Source: Paraburkholderia sp. BCC1884 (GTDB lineage Bacteria > Pseudomonadota > Gammaproteobacteria > Burkholderiales > Burkholderiaceae). From it: a stretch of DNA of 64,000 bases. The stretch is from positions 1-64,000 of the forward strand of contig NZ_CAAJGL010000033.1 in NCBI RefSeq assembly GCF_900996225.1, given 5' to 3'. The notes under the pieces are model-generated. The model was not told the DNA's origin and made no database searches. It saw nothing but the letters and a program-made list of their open reading frames with translations. Below are positions 1 through 8,801 of this stretch, piece by piece; the first letter of the stretch is position 1; every line of letters begins with the position of its first letter. A program made the position numbers and the translations under genes.

Positions 1-321
1 TCGAAAGTCGTGGTGGCCGACGGTAAGGCGACGGTGTCGCGCGAAGTGGATGGCGGCGCTGAAACGCTGTCGCTGACGCTGCCCGCTGTGGTGACGACCG
101 ATCTGCGCCTGAACGAGCCGCGCTATGTGACGCTGCCGAACATCATGAAGGCGAAGAAGAAGCCGATGGAAACGATCAAGCCGGAAGACCTCGGCGTTGA
201 CGTCACACCGCGCCTGAAGACGCTGAAAGTCGTCGAGCCGCCCAAGCGCGCCGCCGGTGTGAAGGTGCCGGATGTGAAGACGCTGGTCGAGAAGCTGAAG
301 ACCGAAGCCAAGGTGCTGTGA
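1..321 (+). CDS. etfB: Electron transfer flavoprotein subunit beta, C-terminal part
   Basis: The reading frame is already open at base 1, so the start lies outside the window; about 106 C-terminal residues are visible. The segment [16 protein letters not shown] is the recognition loop of ETF beta subunits, which docks acyl-CoA dehydrogenases through its Leu. ETF beta binds AMP and forms a heterodimer with the FAD-carrying alpha subunit, passing electrons from flavin dehydrogenases to ETF-ubiquinone oxidoreductase. etfA begins 13 bases downstream, so the two are one operon. Assignment is secure; only the truncation by the window edge is a limit. Confidence 0.95.
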   Translation, partial: SKVVVADGKATVSREVDGGAETLSLTLPAVVTTDLRLNEPRYVTLPNIMKAKKKPMETIKPEDLGVDVTPRLKTLKVVEPPKRAAGVKVPDVKTLVEKLKTEAKVL

Positions 322-334
322 GGGAGACGGACAA

Positions 335-1270
335 ATGACGAATCTGGTAATTGCAGAACACGACAATCAGTCGATCAAGGCCGCGACGCTGAACACGATT
401 GCAGCGGCGCAGAAGATCGGTGGTGACATTCATGTGCTGGTCGCGGGTCACAACGCACAGGCTGCGGCGGATGCGGCAGCGAAGATCGCGGGCGTCAGCA
501 AAGTGCTGCTCGCCGACGCACCGCAACTCGAAGCCGGCCTCGCGGAAAATGTCGAGGCGACGGTGCTGAACATCGCGAAGAACTACACGCACATCCTCGC
601 GCCGGCGACCGCCTACGGCAAGAACATCGCCCCGCGTATCGCCGCAAAACTCGACGTCGCGCAGATCAGCGATATCACCGCGGTGGATTCCGCCGACACG
701 TTCGAGCGTCCGATCTATGCGGGCAATGCGATCGCAACAGTTCAGTCGCAGGACCCGATCAAGGTCATCACGGTTCGCTCGACCGGCTTCGACCCGGTTG
801 CAGCCGAGGGCGGCAGCGCAGCGGTCGAGAAGATCGAAGCCGCCGCCGATGCAGGCATCGCGCAGTTCGTCAGCCGTGAAGTGACGAAGCTGGATCGTCC
901 GGAACTGACGTCGGCGAAGATCATCGTTTCGGGTGGCCGTGGTCTGGGCAATGGCGAGAACTACACCAAGGTGCTCGAACCGCTGGCCGACAAGCTGAAC
1001 GCAGCGCTCGGCGCCTCGCGAGCCGCCGTCGATGCGGGCTTCGTCCCCAACGACTATCAGGTCGGCCAGACCGGCAAGATCGTCGCGCCGCAACTGTATG
1101 TGGCGGTCGGCATCTCGGGTGCGATCCAGCATCTGGCCGGGATGAAGGACTCGAAAGTCATCGTCGCGATCAACAAGGACCCGGAAGCGCCGATTTTCAG
1201 CGTCGCCGATTATGGTCTGGTGGGAGATCTGTTCACGGTCGTGCCGGAACTCGTTAGCGAACTCGGCTAA
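335..1270 (+). CDS. etfA: Electron transfer flavoprotein subunit alpha
   Basis: This 311-residue protein has the usual length of ETF alpha. Residues 1-185 form the N-terminal domain shared with the beta subunit, and residues 190-311 form the FAD-binding domain. That domain starts at the glycine-rich SGGRGLG (199-205) and continues with [14 protein letters not shown] and AIQHLAGM, all hallmarks of FAD binding in this family. The ATG at 335 follows a GAGGGAGA ribosome-binding site overlapping the etfB stop. The product takes electrons from acyl-CoA dehydrogenases, one of which (1371-3161) is encoded next, past an intrinsic terminator. Confidence 0.97.
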   Translation: MTNLVIAEHDNQSIKAATLNTIAAAQKIGGDIHVLVAGHNAQAAADAAAKIAGVSKVLLADAPQLEAGLAENVEATVLNIAKNYTHILAPATAYGKNIAPRIAAKLDVAQISDITAVDSADTFERPIYAGNAIATVQSQDPIKVITVRSTGFDPVAAEGGSAAVEKIEAAADAGIAQFVSREVTKLDRPELTSAKIIVSGGRGLGNGENYTKVLEPLADKLNAALGASRAAVDAGFVPNDYQVGQTGKIVAPQLYVAVGISGAIQHLAGMKDSKVIVAINKDPEAPIFSVADYGLVGDLFTVVPELVSELG

Positions 1271-1311
1271 GCGCCGTAGCGCCGATTACAGGCGTCTGGC
1301 ACAGCATGAAG

Positions 1312-1346
1312 GGCGCGGGACCGATCAAGTCCAGCGCCTTTTTTTT
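1312..1346 (+). terminator. Intrinsic terminator between etfA and acyl-CoA dehydrogenase
   Basis: GGCGCGGGAC (1312-1321) can pair with GTCCAGCGCC (1329-1338), with one internal mismatch and a 7-base loop. Eight T residues follow at once (1339-1346). It lies 41 bases after the etfA stop and 25 bases before the next start codon, so it should end or attenuate etfBA transcription. Confidence 0.8.
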
Positions 1347-1370
1347 ATCGAAGGCGGGAGGAGAACTGAA

Positions 1371-3161
1371 ATGAGCTATACGGCGCCCATCAAGGACATG
1401 CTGTTCGTGATGAAAGAACTGGCCGGTCTCGAAGACATCGCGGCACTGCCGGGCTTCGAAGACGCGAACTTCGATACGGCGCAAGCCGTGCTCGAAGAAT
1501 CGGCGAAACTGTGCGGTGGCGTGCTGGCACCGCTGAACGTCGAAGGCGATCGCAATCCGAGCAGCTGGAAAGACGGCGTGGTCACCGCTACCCCCGGTTT
1601 CAAGGAAGCGTTTCGCCAGTTCGCCGAAGGCGGCTGGCAAGGCGTGCAGCATCCGCTCGACTATGAAGGCCAGGGCCTGCCGAAATTGATCGGTACGCCA
1701 TGCGTTGAAATGCTCAACGCGTCGAATCTGTCGTTCGCGCTGTGCCCGCTGTTGACCGACGGCGCGATCGAAGCGTTGCTCACGGCCGGCACCGAAGCAC
1801 AAAAACAGACCTACGTGCCCAAGCTGATCTCAGGCGAATGGACCGGCACGATGAATCTCACGGAGCCGCAAGCCGGCTCCGATCTCGCGCTGGTGCGCAC
1901 GCGCGCCGAGCCGCAGGGCGACGGTTCGTTCAAGCTGTTCGGCACGAAGATTTTCATTACGTGGGGCGAGCACGATATGGCGAAGAACATCGCCCATCTC
2001 GTGCTGGCTCGCACGCCGAATGCGCCCGAAGGCGTGAAGGGCATTTCGCTTTTCATCGTGCCGAAGTTTCTCGTCAACGAAGACGGCTCGCTTGGCGAGC
2101 GCAACGACGTGCATTGCGTGTCGATCGAACACAAGCTCGGCATCAAGGCGAGCCCGACCGCGGTGCTGCAATTCGGCGATCACGGCGGCGCGATCGGTCA
2201 TCTGATCGGCGAAGAAAATCGCGGCCTCGAATACATGTTCATCATGATGAACGCCGCGCGTTTCGCGGTGGGCATGCAGGGCGTGGGCGTGTCGGATCGC
2301 GCGTATCAACACGCGGTCGCGTATGCGAAAGATCGCGTCCAAAGCCGTCCCGTGGATGGCTCCGCGAAGCAGTCGGTGGCGATCATCCAGCATCCGGACG
2401 TGCGCCGCATGCTCGCGACGATGCGCGGTCTCACCGAAGCTTCGCGCGCGCTCGCTTACGTCGCGGCAGCACATTGCGACATCGCGCATGCTCATCCGGA
2501 CGAAGCAAAGCGCGCCGAACATCAGGCGATCTACGAATTCCTCGTGCCGATCGTGAAGGGTTGGAGCACCGAGCTTTCGATCGACGTAACGAGCCTCGGC
2601 GTGCAGGTGCACGGCGGCATGGGCTTCATCGAAGAAACCGGCGCGGCGCAGTACTACCGCGATGCGCGCATTCTGCCGATCTACGAAGGCACGACCGCGA
2701 TTCAGGCGAACGACCTGATCGGCCGTAAAACCTTGCGCGACGGCGGCAAGGTCGCGAAGTCGTTGCTCGCAGGCGTCGCGGAAACGGTTGAAGCGCTCGG
2801 CAAGCGGCCGGGTCCGGCGTTCGCTTCGATGAAAAAATATCTGGCGCAAGGCCATGACGCGTTGAGCACGGTGATCGATTTCGTCGTCGCGAATACGAAG
2901 GGCGATCCGAACGCGGTGTTCGCCGGCAGCGTGCCTTATCTGAAGCTGGCGGGCGTCGTGCTGGGCGGCTGGCAGATGGCGCGTGCGATGCTCGTCGCAG
3001 CTCAGAAGCGTGACGAAGATCCGTCGTTCTACGGCGCCAAGATCGCGACTGCGCAGTTTTACGCGGAGCATGTGTTGCCGCTCGCGTCGGCGTTCGAGGC
3101 GTCGATTGTCAGCGCGAAGGGTAGCGAGAGCGTGCTGGCTTTGTCGGAAGATCAGTTCTGA
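1371..3161 (+). CDS. Acyl-CoA dehydrogenase with C-terminal extension
   Basis: The 596-residue product has a short N-terminal extension (MSYTAPIKDMLF), the central acyl-CoA dehydrogenase fold and an extra C-terminal helical domain. This places it in the ~600-residue branch containing 3-methylmercaptopropionyl-CoA dehydrogenase-like proteins rather than the ~380-residue mitochondrial type. The catalytic base should be Glu439 in IYEGTTAIQANDL, and MNLTEPQAGSDL is the flavin-contact segment. I chose the ATG at 1371, preceded by GGGAGGAG; the frame is open upstream to 1212 but that part overlaps etfA and is not protein-like. It probably oxidises an acyl-CoA and hands electrons to the ETF encoded upstream. 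The substrate cannot be read from sequence. Confidence 0.93.
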   Translation: MSYTAPIKDMLFVMKELAGLEDIAALPGFEDANFDTAQAVLEESAKLCGGVLAPLNVEGDRNPSSWKDGVVTATPGFKEAFRQFAEGGWQGVQHPLDYEGQGLPKLIGTPCVEMLNASNLSFALCPLLTDGAIEALLTAGTEAQKQTYVPKLISGEWTGTMNLTEPQAGSDLALVRTRAEPQGDGSFKLFGTKIFITWGEHDMAKNIAHLVLARTPNAPEGVKGISLFIVPKFLVNEDGSLGERNDVHCVSIEHKLGIKASPTAVLQFGDHGGAIGHLIGEENRGLEYMFIMMNAARFAVGMQGVGVSDRAYQHAVAYAKDRVQSRPVDGSAKQSVAIIQHPDVRRMLATMRGLTEASRALAYVAAAHCDIAHAHPDEAKRAEHQAIYEFLVPIVKGWSTELSIDVTSLGVQVHGGMGFIEETGAAQYYRDARILPIYEGTTAIQANDLIGRKTLRDGGKVAKSLLAGVAETVEALGKRPGPAFASMKKYLAQGHDALSTVIDFVVANTKGDPNAVFAGSVPYLKLAGVVLGGWQMARAMLVAAQKRDEDPSFYGAKIATAQFYAEHVLPLASAFEASIVSAKGSESVLALSEDQF

Positions 3162-3192
3162 TCAGAGCTGGCTTGACTAACGCTTCGGCATG

Positions 3193-3225
3193 AAAAAACG
3201 GCGCCTCGTGGGCGCCGTTTTTTTT
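3193..3225. terminator. Bidirectional terminator between convergent genes
   Basis: ACGGCGCC and GGCGCCGT pair around a 5-base loop, with an A-run on the left and a T-run on the right. It therefore serves both the acyl-CoA dehydrogenase (plus) and dadA (minus). Confidence 0.9.
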
Positions 3226-3242
3226 GAAACCTCTTCGAAGCG

Positions 3243-4529
3243 TTAAGCGTATGCCGGGCGATGCGCACCGCCAGTCTCGCCGAGATAGCGATGCACCGAC
3301 AGATCGTCTGCCTTGATGACCGGTTGCTTGCCCGACATCACATCGGCCAGCAACTGGCCCGAGCCGCACGACATGGTCCAGCCCAACGTGCCGTGACCCG
3401 TGTTCAGGAACAGGTTCGGAACCGGCGTACGGCCGACGATCGGCGTGCCGTCCGGCGTCATCGGACGCAAGCCGGTCCAGAACGAAGCCTTCGACGTATC
3501 GCCGCCGCCCGGGAACAGATCGTTCACGCACAGCTCCAGCGTTTCGCGACGCGCCTGGCGCAATGACTTGTCAAAGCCGACGATCTCCGCCATGCCGCCG
3601 ACGCGAATCCGGTCGTCGAAACGCGTGATCGCGATCTTGTAGGTCTCGTCGAGCACGGTGGAAACCGGAGCCGCCGCTGCGTCGACGATCGGCGCGGTGA
3701 TCGAATAACCCTTGAGCGGATAAACCGGAATCTTCACGAGACCGGAAAGGAATCTGGTCGAGTACGAACCCAGCGCGACCACGAACGAATCCGCTCGCAC
3801 CAGTTCGCTGCCGCATTGAACGCCGGCGATACGGTCGCCCGCCATGGCGAGGGCGTCGATCGGCGTGTTGTAGCGGAACTTGACGCCCAGTTCTTCGGCC
3901 AGCGCGGCAAGGCGCGTGGTGAACATCTGGCAGTCGCCGGTTTCATCGCCCGGCAGTCGCAGGCCGCCGGTCAGCTTGTGCGACACCGCCGCGAGTGCCG
4001 GCTCGGCTTGCGCGAGTTCAGCCGGCGAGAGCAGTTCGAACGGCACGTTGGCTTCTTTCAGCACGGCGATGTCTTTTGCGGCGCCGTCGAATTGTTGTTG
4101 CGTGCGAAACACCTGCAACGTGCCACCGGTACGCCCTTCGTACTGAATGCCGGTCTCCGCGCGCAGCGCTTGCAGGCAGTCGCGGCTGTATTCGGCGAGG
4201 CGCACCATGCGGCCCTTGTTCACCGCATAACGCGATGACGTGCAGTTCTGCAGCATCTGCCACATCCATTGCAACTGGAACTGCGTGCCGTCCAGACGGA
4301 TCGCGAGCGGCGCATGCTTCTCGAACATCCACTTGACGGCTTTCAGCGGCACGCCAGGCGCGGCCCACGGCGACGCGTAGCCCGGCGAAATCTGGCCGGC
4401 ATTGGCGAAACTGGTTTCGAGCGCCGGGCCGGCCTCGCGATCGATCACCATCACTTCGTGACCCGCGCGCGCCAGATAGTACGCGCTCGTCACCCCGACG
4501 ACGCCACTGCCCAAAACGACGACTCGCAT
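3243..4529 (-). CDS. dadA: D-amino acid dehydrogenase small subunit
   Basis: The 428-residue flavoprotein matches DadA in length and sequence layout. The N-terminal Rossmann motif [17 protein letters not shown] (residues 3-19) binds FAD. Next come the [15 protein letters not shown] segment typical of DadA and a C-terminal [16 protein letters not shown] segment closing the FAD site. DadA oxidises D-alanine and other D-amino acids to 2-oxo acids at the inner membrane, feeding the respiratory chain. A GGAG ribosome-binding site precedes the ATG at 4529. An Lrp-family regulator is divergently transcribed next door, which fits Lrp control of dad genes in other Proteobacteria. No alanine racemase (dadX) is adjacent. 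Confidence 0.95.
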   Translation of the reverse strand: MRVVVLGSGVVGVTSAYYLARAGHEVMVIDREAGPALETSFANAGQISPGYASPWAAPGVPLKAVKWMFEKHAPLAIRLDGTQFQLQWMWQMLQNCTSSRYAVNKGRMVRLAEYSRDCLQALRAETGIQYEGRTGGTLQVFRTQQQFDGAAKDIAVLKEANVPFELLSPAELAQAEPALAAVSHKLTGGLRLPGDETGDCQMFTTRLAALAEELGVKFRYNTPIDALAMAGDRIAGVQCGSELVRADSFVVALGSYSTRFLSGLVKIPVYPLKGYSITAPIVDAAAAPVSTVLDETYKIAITRFDDRIRVGGMAEIVGFDKSLRQARRETLELCVNDLFPGGGDTSKASFWTGLRPMTPDGTPIVGRTPVPNLFLNTGHGTLGWTMSCGSGQLLADVMSGKQPVIKADDLSVHRYLGETGGAHRPAYA

Positions 4530-4624
4530 AGCTGCTCCGGAATATTCAAGGTGGTTTAAGGGCGGCGCGCTCGTCGATTCGTTGAGTTCGTTCGATTCAC
4601 GAGGTGTAACGCGGCTTGCCCAGT

Positions 4625-4645
4625 GTTAACCGCTATACTATTAAC
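4625..4645. promoter_or_regulatory. Inverted repeat in dadA-lrp intergenic region
   Basis: GTTAA and TTAAC flank an 11-base AT-rich spacer that contains a TATACT hexamer usable as a -10 element. The position between dadA and the Lrp-type gene makes it a candidate operator or promoter. The assignment rests on symmetry and location only. Confidence 0.35.
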
Positions 4646-4695
4646 AGTCAGGTAGGTTTTGTTATTGTATTTTCAAGATTTTCAGCAAATACACC

Positions 4696-5184
4696 ATGCG
4701 TACACAGCGCCAGCCGGTCCGGGCTCTCGACAAACTCGACCACAAGATCCTTCGGTTGCTTCAGCAGGACGGCCGGATGGCCATGAAGGATCTGTCCGAG
4801 CAGGTCGGCCTGTCCGTGACGCCGTGTATCGAGCGCGTCAAGCGCATGGAGCGCGACGGCGTGATCACGGGCTATCACGCGCGCGTGAACCCGGCGGAGT
4901 TGGGGGCGGCGCTGCTGGTGTTCGTCGAGATCACGCTGGATCACAAGAGCGGCAATATGTTCGATCAGTTCCGGCGCGAGGTGCAGAAGATTCCCGAAGT
5001 GCTGGAATGCCACCTTGTCTCGGGCGATTTCGACTATCTGATCAAGGCGCGCATCGGCGAGATGGCCGATTACCGGAAATTGCTGGGCGATATCCTGTTG
5101 CAGCTTCCCGGCGCTGTGCAGTCGAAGAGCTACGTGGTGATGGAAGAAATCAAGGAAACGCTGACGATCGCGGTGGGAGATTGA
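4696..5184 (+). CDS. lrp: Lrp/AsnC family transcriptional regulator
   Basis: The 162-residue protein has the two-part Lrp layout. An N-terminal winged helix-turn-helix (about residues 11-70) carries LDKLDHKILRLLQQDGR and the recognition helix in LSVTPCIERVKRME. A C-terminal RAM ligand/oligomer domain (about 75-150) carries VSGDFDYLIKAR. This is close to the global leucine-responsive regulator in length and motif spelling. The AT-rich upstream region (4646-4695) holds no clear Shine-Dalgarno sequence. It probably controls the divergent dadA gene and possibly itself; whether it is a local or a global regulator cannot be judged here. Confidence 0.92.
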   Translation: MRTQRQPVRALDKLDHKILRLLQQDGRMAMKDLSEQVGLSVTPCIERVKRMERDGVITGYHARVNPAELGAALLVFVEITLDHKSGNMFDQFRREVQKIPEVLECHLVSGDFDYLIKARIGEMADYRKLLGDILLQLPGAVQSKSYVVMEEIKETLTIAVGD

Positions 5185-5229
5185 GGCCTGGGCCGATCGG
5201 ATAGGCGGGCTCGACAAACGGCGTAAACA

Positions 5230-5245
5230 CTGTATATTCATACAG
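5230..5245. promoter_or_regulatory. LexA (SOS) box
   Basis: CTGTATATTCATACAG fits the CTGT-N8-ACAG LexA operator used by E. coli and betaproteobacteria, with an AT-rich centre. It lies 36 bases upstream of the start of the radical SAM gene and after the lrp stop, the expected place for a promoter operator. Confidence 0.75.
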
Positions 5246-5281
5246 GTGTTTTGCGCCGTTTTGTTTTGAAACGTCTGAGCC

Positions 5282-6433
5282 GTGACTGATCCCGACATCG
5301 ACCCCGTTCCTGAATATCCGATCGCTCCGCCCACGCCCCGCAAGGGCCGTGGCGCGGTGACGAACCTGCAAGGCCGCTACGAGCGCGATCAGCGCGAGGC
5401 AGTGGACGACGGCTGGCTGTCGGTCGTGGTTTCGGAAGACGACGGCGACCCCAAGATTTTGCGCACACAGGTGTTCGAAGAACGCGCCAAGACGATCCTC
5501 ACGCGCAACGCCTCGCCGGATATTCCCTTTGGCGTGTCATTGAACCCTTATCGCGGGTGCGAGCACGGCTGTATCTATTGTTTTGCGCGGCCTACGCATA
5601 GTTATTTGGGGCTCTCGCCGGGGCTCGACTTCGAAAGCCGGATCTACGCCAAGGTCAACGCGCCGGAGTTGCTCGAGCGGGAACTGTCCAGGAAGTCGTA
5701 CGTTCCGGAGCCCATAGCGCTCGGCGTGAATACCGACGCATGGCAGCCGGCCGAGCGCGATCTGCAACTCACGAGGCGGGTGATCGAGGTACTCAGCGAG
5801 CGCAACCATCCATTCGCCGCGATCACCAAGTCATCGCTAATCGAGCGCGATCTCGATCTGCTTGCGCCAATGGCCGCGCGCGGGCAGTGCATGGCTGCCA
5901 TCACCATTACCACGCTCGACGCGGAGATCGCACGCACGCTCGAGCCGCGTGCGGCCACACCGTCACGCAGGCTGCGCACGATTCGAACCTTGAGCGAGGC
6001 GGGTATTCCGGTTGGTGTGAGCATCGCGCCGGTCATTCCTTTCGTGACCGAGCCGGATATGGAACGGGTGCTGGAGGCTTGCGCGGAGGCCGGTGCGAGC
6101 AATGCGAGCTACATCGTGTTGCGCCTGCCGTGGGAAGTCGCGCCGCTCTTCAAGGGTTGGCTCGCGGCGCATTTTCCGGATCGCGCCGAACGCGTGATGG
6201 GTCGCGTGCGCGATATGCGCGGCGGAAAAGACTACGACTCAGACTTCGCGTCGCGCATGAAAGGCGAGGGACTGTGGGCCGATCTGCTCAAGCAGCGCTT
6301 CCATAATGCCGTGCGCCGTTTGGGGCTGAATCGGCGCGACCGCGGCATTCTGGACATGTCGCACTTCCGGCGGATCGAGCCGCCAATCGCTGCAACGTCG
6401 GCGCGCAACGATCGGCAACTGGATCTCTTTTAG
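5282..6433 (+). CDS. Radical SAM protein, PA0069/Rv2578c family
   Basis: This 383-residue protein carries the radical SAM cluster motif as GCEHGCIYC, with Cys93, Cys97 and Cys100 holding a 4Fe-4S centre. It belongs to the SplB-related PA0069 family; spore photoproduct lyase, the best-known relative, repairs a thymine dimer, but the reaction of this family is not established. The start is GTG at 5282. Upstream is a LexA box, and from memory the Pseudomonas homologue PA0069 is listed among LexA-controlled genes. Together these suggest a DNA-damage role. It converges on the TM2 gene, with 37 bases between the stop codons. Confidence 0.88.
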   Translation: MTDPDIDPVPEYPIAPPTPRKGRGAVTNLQGRYERDQREAVDDGWLSVVVSEDDGDPKILRTQVFEERAKTILTRNASPDIPFGVSLNPYRGCEHGCIYCFARPTHSYLGLSPGLDFESRIYAKVNAPELLERELSRKSYVPEPIALGVNTDAWQPAERDLQLTRRVIEVLSERNHPFAAITKSSLIERDLDLLAPMAARGQCMAAITITTLDAEIARTLEPRAATPSRRLRTIRTLSEAGIPVGVSIAPVIPFVTEPDMERVLEACAEAGASNASYIVLRLPWEVAPLFKGWLAAHFPDRAERVMGRVRDMRGGKDYDSDFASRMKGEGLWADLLKQRFHNAVRRLGLNRRDRGILDMSHFRRIEPPIAATSARNDRQLDLF

Positions 6434-6470
6434 CGCCTGCATTTATTCGCTTTGGTTCGCATGCAGCCGA

Positions 6471-6938
6471 TTATTGCGACAGTGCTTTAGCCGCTGCGAC
6501 TTGGCCTTCGAAATAGGTTTGGAACGAAATGGCAAGACCGGTCATCAGCACGAAGGCGCCGATCAGCAGCGAAAAGATCACGATGAAAATCACGGTCCAG
6601 CCTGAGCCGCTTTTGCGCTGTGTCTGGGCGTTGAACTGCGCGTCCCATTTTTCGTCCGGCCGCAGTCCATAAACGATCGCGGCGAGGAAGGCGGCGAGCA
6701 GGGACACGGCGCCGGGCAACGCCAGCGCCCAGCCCAGCATCGAAGCGCGATCGCTTGCCACTAACAGCATCGCGCCGGGAATGCCGAGCAGCGTGCCGAT
6801 CAGATGGGCCCAGCCGTAGATGTCGCGCGTGCCGTAAAGATAGAAGCGGTGTGCGCCGAGGCTGCCGAAGAAGAACGCCAACGCGGCGGTCATCGTCTTG
6901 GATCTGAAGCGCGGAGAAACCGAGGCAAGCGTGGACAT
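6471..6938 (-). CDS. TM2 domain-containing membrane protein
   Basis: The TM2 signature GSLGAHRFYLYG (residues 25-36), a pair of short membrane helices joined by a charged turn, lies near the N-terminus. More hydrophobic segments follow at about 44-90 and 110-140, giving roughly four membrane spans. I start it at the ATG at 6938 (155 residues) rather than further upstream, because the upstream frame runs into the PQQ-dehydrogenase gene and reads as low-complexity Arg/Pro. No strong ribosome-binding site is visible, so the start is uncertain. TM2 proteins have no agreed biochemical role. Confidence 0.8.
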   Translation of the reverse strand: MSTLASVSPRFRSKTMTAALAFFFGSLGAHRFYLYGTRDIYGWAHLIGTLLGIPGAMLLVASDRASMLGWALALPGAVSLLAAFLAAIVYGLRPDEKWDAQFNAQTQRKSGSGWTVIFIVIFSLLIGAFVLMTGLAISFQTYFEGQVAAAKALSQ

Positions 6939-7063
6939 GTAGGCGAGGTCAGGTAGCAAGCGGTCGAAAGGAGCGGCGCGCGGTTGGGCGCGGACCGACG
7001 CGCATTCTACGCTCCCGCTGTGGTGACGGTCATCTGGCGGGGAGGAGCGCGTATGCAGCGGCG

Positions 7064-8254
7064 TCAGGAAGCCGGCCCCGAATACGTCACGCGATACACC
7101 GCGCCAGCGTAGTCGTCGCTGATCAGCAGCGAGCCGTCGGGCAAGGGCAGGACGTCGGCGGGACGGCCCCACACTGTTTCACCCGACTGCAACCAGCCTT
7201 CGGCGAACACTTCCTGGTGCGCATTGCTGCCGTCCGGTGCTGTAATCACGCGCACTACGCGGTAGCCGACCTTCTTGCTGCGATTCCACGAACCATGTTC
7301 GGCGATGAAGATATTGTCCCGATAAGCGGCTGGGAACATCGAGCCGCTGTAAAAGCGCATGCCGAGCGCGGCGACGTGCGCGCCCAGTTTCAGTACGGGC
7401 GGCGCAAATGTGCTGCAAGGATGATCCTTGCCGAATTCGGGGTCGGGCGTGTCGCCGCCGTGGCAGTACGGAAAGCCGAAGTCCATGCCGACGCGCGGCG
7501 CCCGGTTGAGCTTGTCGTCCGGGATGTCGTCGCCGAGCAGGTCGCGGCCGTTGTCCGTGAACCATAGTTCGTGCGTTGCCGGGTGCCACGCGAAGCCGAC
7601 CGAATTGCGGATGCCACGTGCAACCACTTCATAGTGGCTGCCGTCCGGGTCCATGCGGCCGATCAGCCCGAATTTGTTGCGGTCTTTCAGGCACACGTTG
7701 CAAGGCGCGCCCTGCGGCACGTACAGCTTGCCGTCCGGACCGAACGCGATGAATTTCCAGCCGTGGTGTGTTTCAGCCGGCAGCGTGTCGATCACGACCG
7801 CCGGCTTGGGGGGCTCGTTCAGGTGGGTGTCGATCGCGTCGAACCGCAGGATCTTCGACACTGCTGACACATACAAAGCGCCATCCCGCCAGGCCACGCC
7901 CGCGGGCGTCTCCAGACCGGAGGCGATGACATGGCGGCCGCTCACGTGGCCGTTTCGTAGTTCGAGCGCGTATACGCGCCCGTCAAGACTACCTATATAG
8001 AGGATGCCTTGCGGCGACAACGCCATTGCCCGTGCGCCCGGCACGGCGTCGGAGAGAACTTCGATATGGAAGCCCGGCGGAAGCTTGATGCGTTCGACCG
8101 GTAGCGCGGCCAGCGCAGGTAGCGCGGTGCCAGCAATCCACAGCGCGGCTGCAACGCGCAAGGTCCGATTTCCCGTGGGACGCCTCGGGCCAGTAATCCG
8201 GGCGAAGGCAGCAAAAAAAGCGGGCGCAATCGCACCTTTTAGCGTAAGTCTCAC
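7064..8254 (-). CDS. PQQ-dependent sugar dehydrogenase-like, exported beta-propeller
   Basis: The 396-residue product starts with a basic region followed by a hydrophobic export segment ending ALPALA (about residue 49). The rest is a beta-propeller resembling soluble aldose sugar dehydrogenases: repeated blades such as GILYIGSLDGRVYAL, then RNSVGFAWHPATHELWFTDNGRD and IFIAEHGSWNR, which are characteristic of the GSDH/sorbosone dehydrogenase family. It probably oxidises a sugar in the periplasm with PQQ. A CNVC pair is present but lacks the His needed for c-type haem. It is transcribed away from rpsP and toward the TM2 gene; no PQQ synthesis genes are nearby. Confidence 0.85.
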   Translation of the reverse strand: MRLTLKGAIAPAFFAAFARITGPRRPTGNRTLRVAAALWIAGTALPALAALPVERIKLPPGFHIEVLSDAVPGARAMALSPQGILYIGSLDGRVYALELRNGHVSGRHVIASGLETPAGVAWRDGALYVSAVSKILRFDAIDTHLNEPPKPAVVIDTLPAETHHGWKFIAFGPDGKLYVPQGAPCNVCLKDRNKFGLIGRMDPDGSHYEVVARGIRNSVGFAWHPATHELWFTDNGRDLLGDDIPDDKLNRAPRVGMDFGFPYCHGGDTPDPEFGKDHPCSTFAPPVLKLGAHVAALGMRFYSGSMFPAAYRDNIFIAEHGSWNRSKKVGYRVVRVITAPDGSNAHQEVFAEGWLQSGETVWGRPADVLPLPDGSLLISDDYAGAVYRVTYSGPAS

Positions 8255-8352
8255 GGGCGCTCCGTCAGGTAATTCGGGCGTTTCGACGCGGTCCGAGCGT
8301 TGCGTCCGGATGGCCGGCGCAGCTTCGTTACTCAGTTTATCCGGGTAAGTGT

Positions 8353-8381
8353 TTGTTATGGCGTCGGTTTCCCGCTATAAT
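8353..8381 (+). promoter_or_regulatory. Sigma-70 promoter of the rpsP operon
   Basis: TTGTTA (8353-8358), a 17-base spacer and a perfect TATAAT (8376-8381) lie 46 bases upstream of the rpsP start. Confidence 0.75.
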
Positions 8382-8426
8382 CGCGTGTTTCAGTCGTTCC
8401 GAACCCCGGTTTTCAAGGATTCTAGT

Positions 8427-8681
8427 ATGGTCATCATCCGCTTGGCTCGTGGCGGCTCCAAGAAGCGCCCGTTCTACAACATCGTCGCAACCGATTCGCG
8501 TAACCGTCGTGACGGCCGCTTTATCGAACGCGTTGGTTTCTACAACCCGGTCGCTACGAAGGGTGAATCCCTGCGTATCGCTCAGGATCGCCTGACGTAC
8601 TGGCAAGGCGTTGGCGCACAACTGTCGCCGACCGTCGAGCGTCTCGTGAAGGAAGCTGCAAAGGCGCAGCCGGCTGCTTAA
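8427..8681 (+). CDS. rpsP: 30S ribosomal protein S16
   Basis: The 84-residue product starts [18 protein letters not shown], the near-universal S16 N-terminus, and continues [11 protein letters not shown], also diagnostic. S16 binds 16S rRNA early in 30S assembly. I start at the ATG at 8427; the open frame extends to 8349, but that part includes the -10 element. It heads the rpsP-rimM-trmD-rplS operon. Confidence 0.98.
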   Translation: MVIIRLARGGSKKRPFYNIVATDSRNRRDGRFIERVGFYNPVATKGESLRIAQDRLTYWQGVGAQLSPTVERLVKEAAKAQPAA

Positions 8682-8801
8682 TGGTAGCTCGCATGCGTAT
8701 CGTCGTCGGTTCGGCCGGCGGCTCGCGCAGCTTGCGTGAGCAGTCCGATGCGCGAGATGTAATGCTGAAGCAGGCGTCGAAGCTGGCAGTGAGGTTCTCT
8801 T

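Noticed and set aside
7064..8254. Possible c-type haem in the PQQ dehydrogenase
   Set aside because: The CNVC pair is not followed by His, so it is not a CxxCH haem site.
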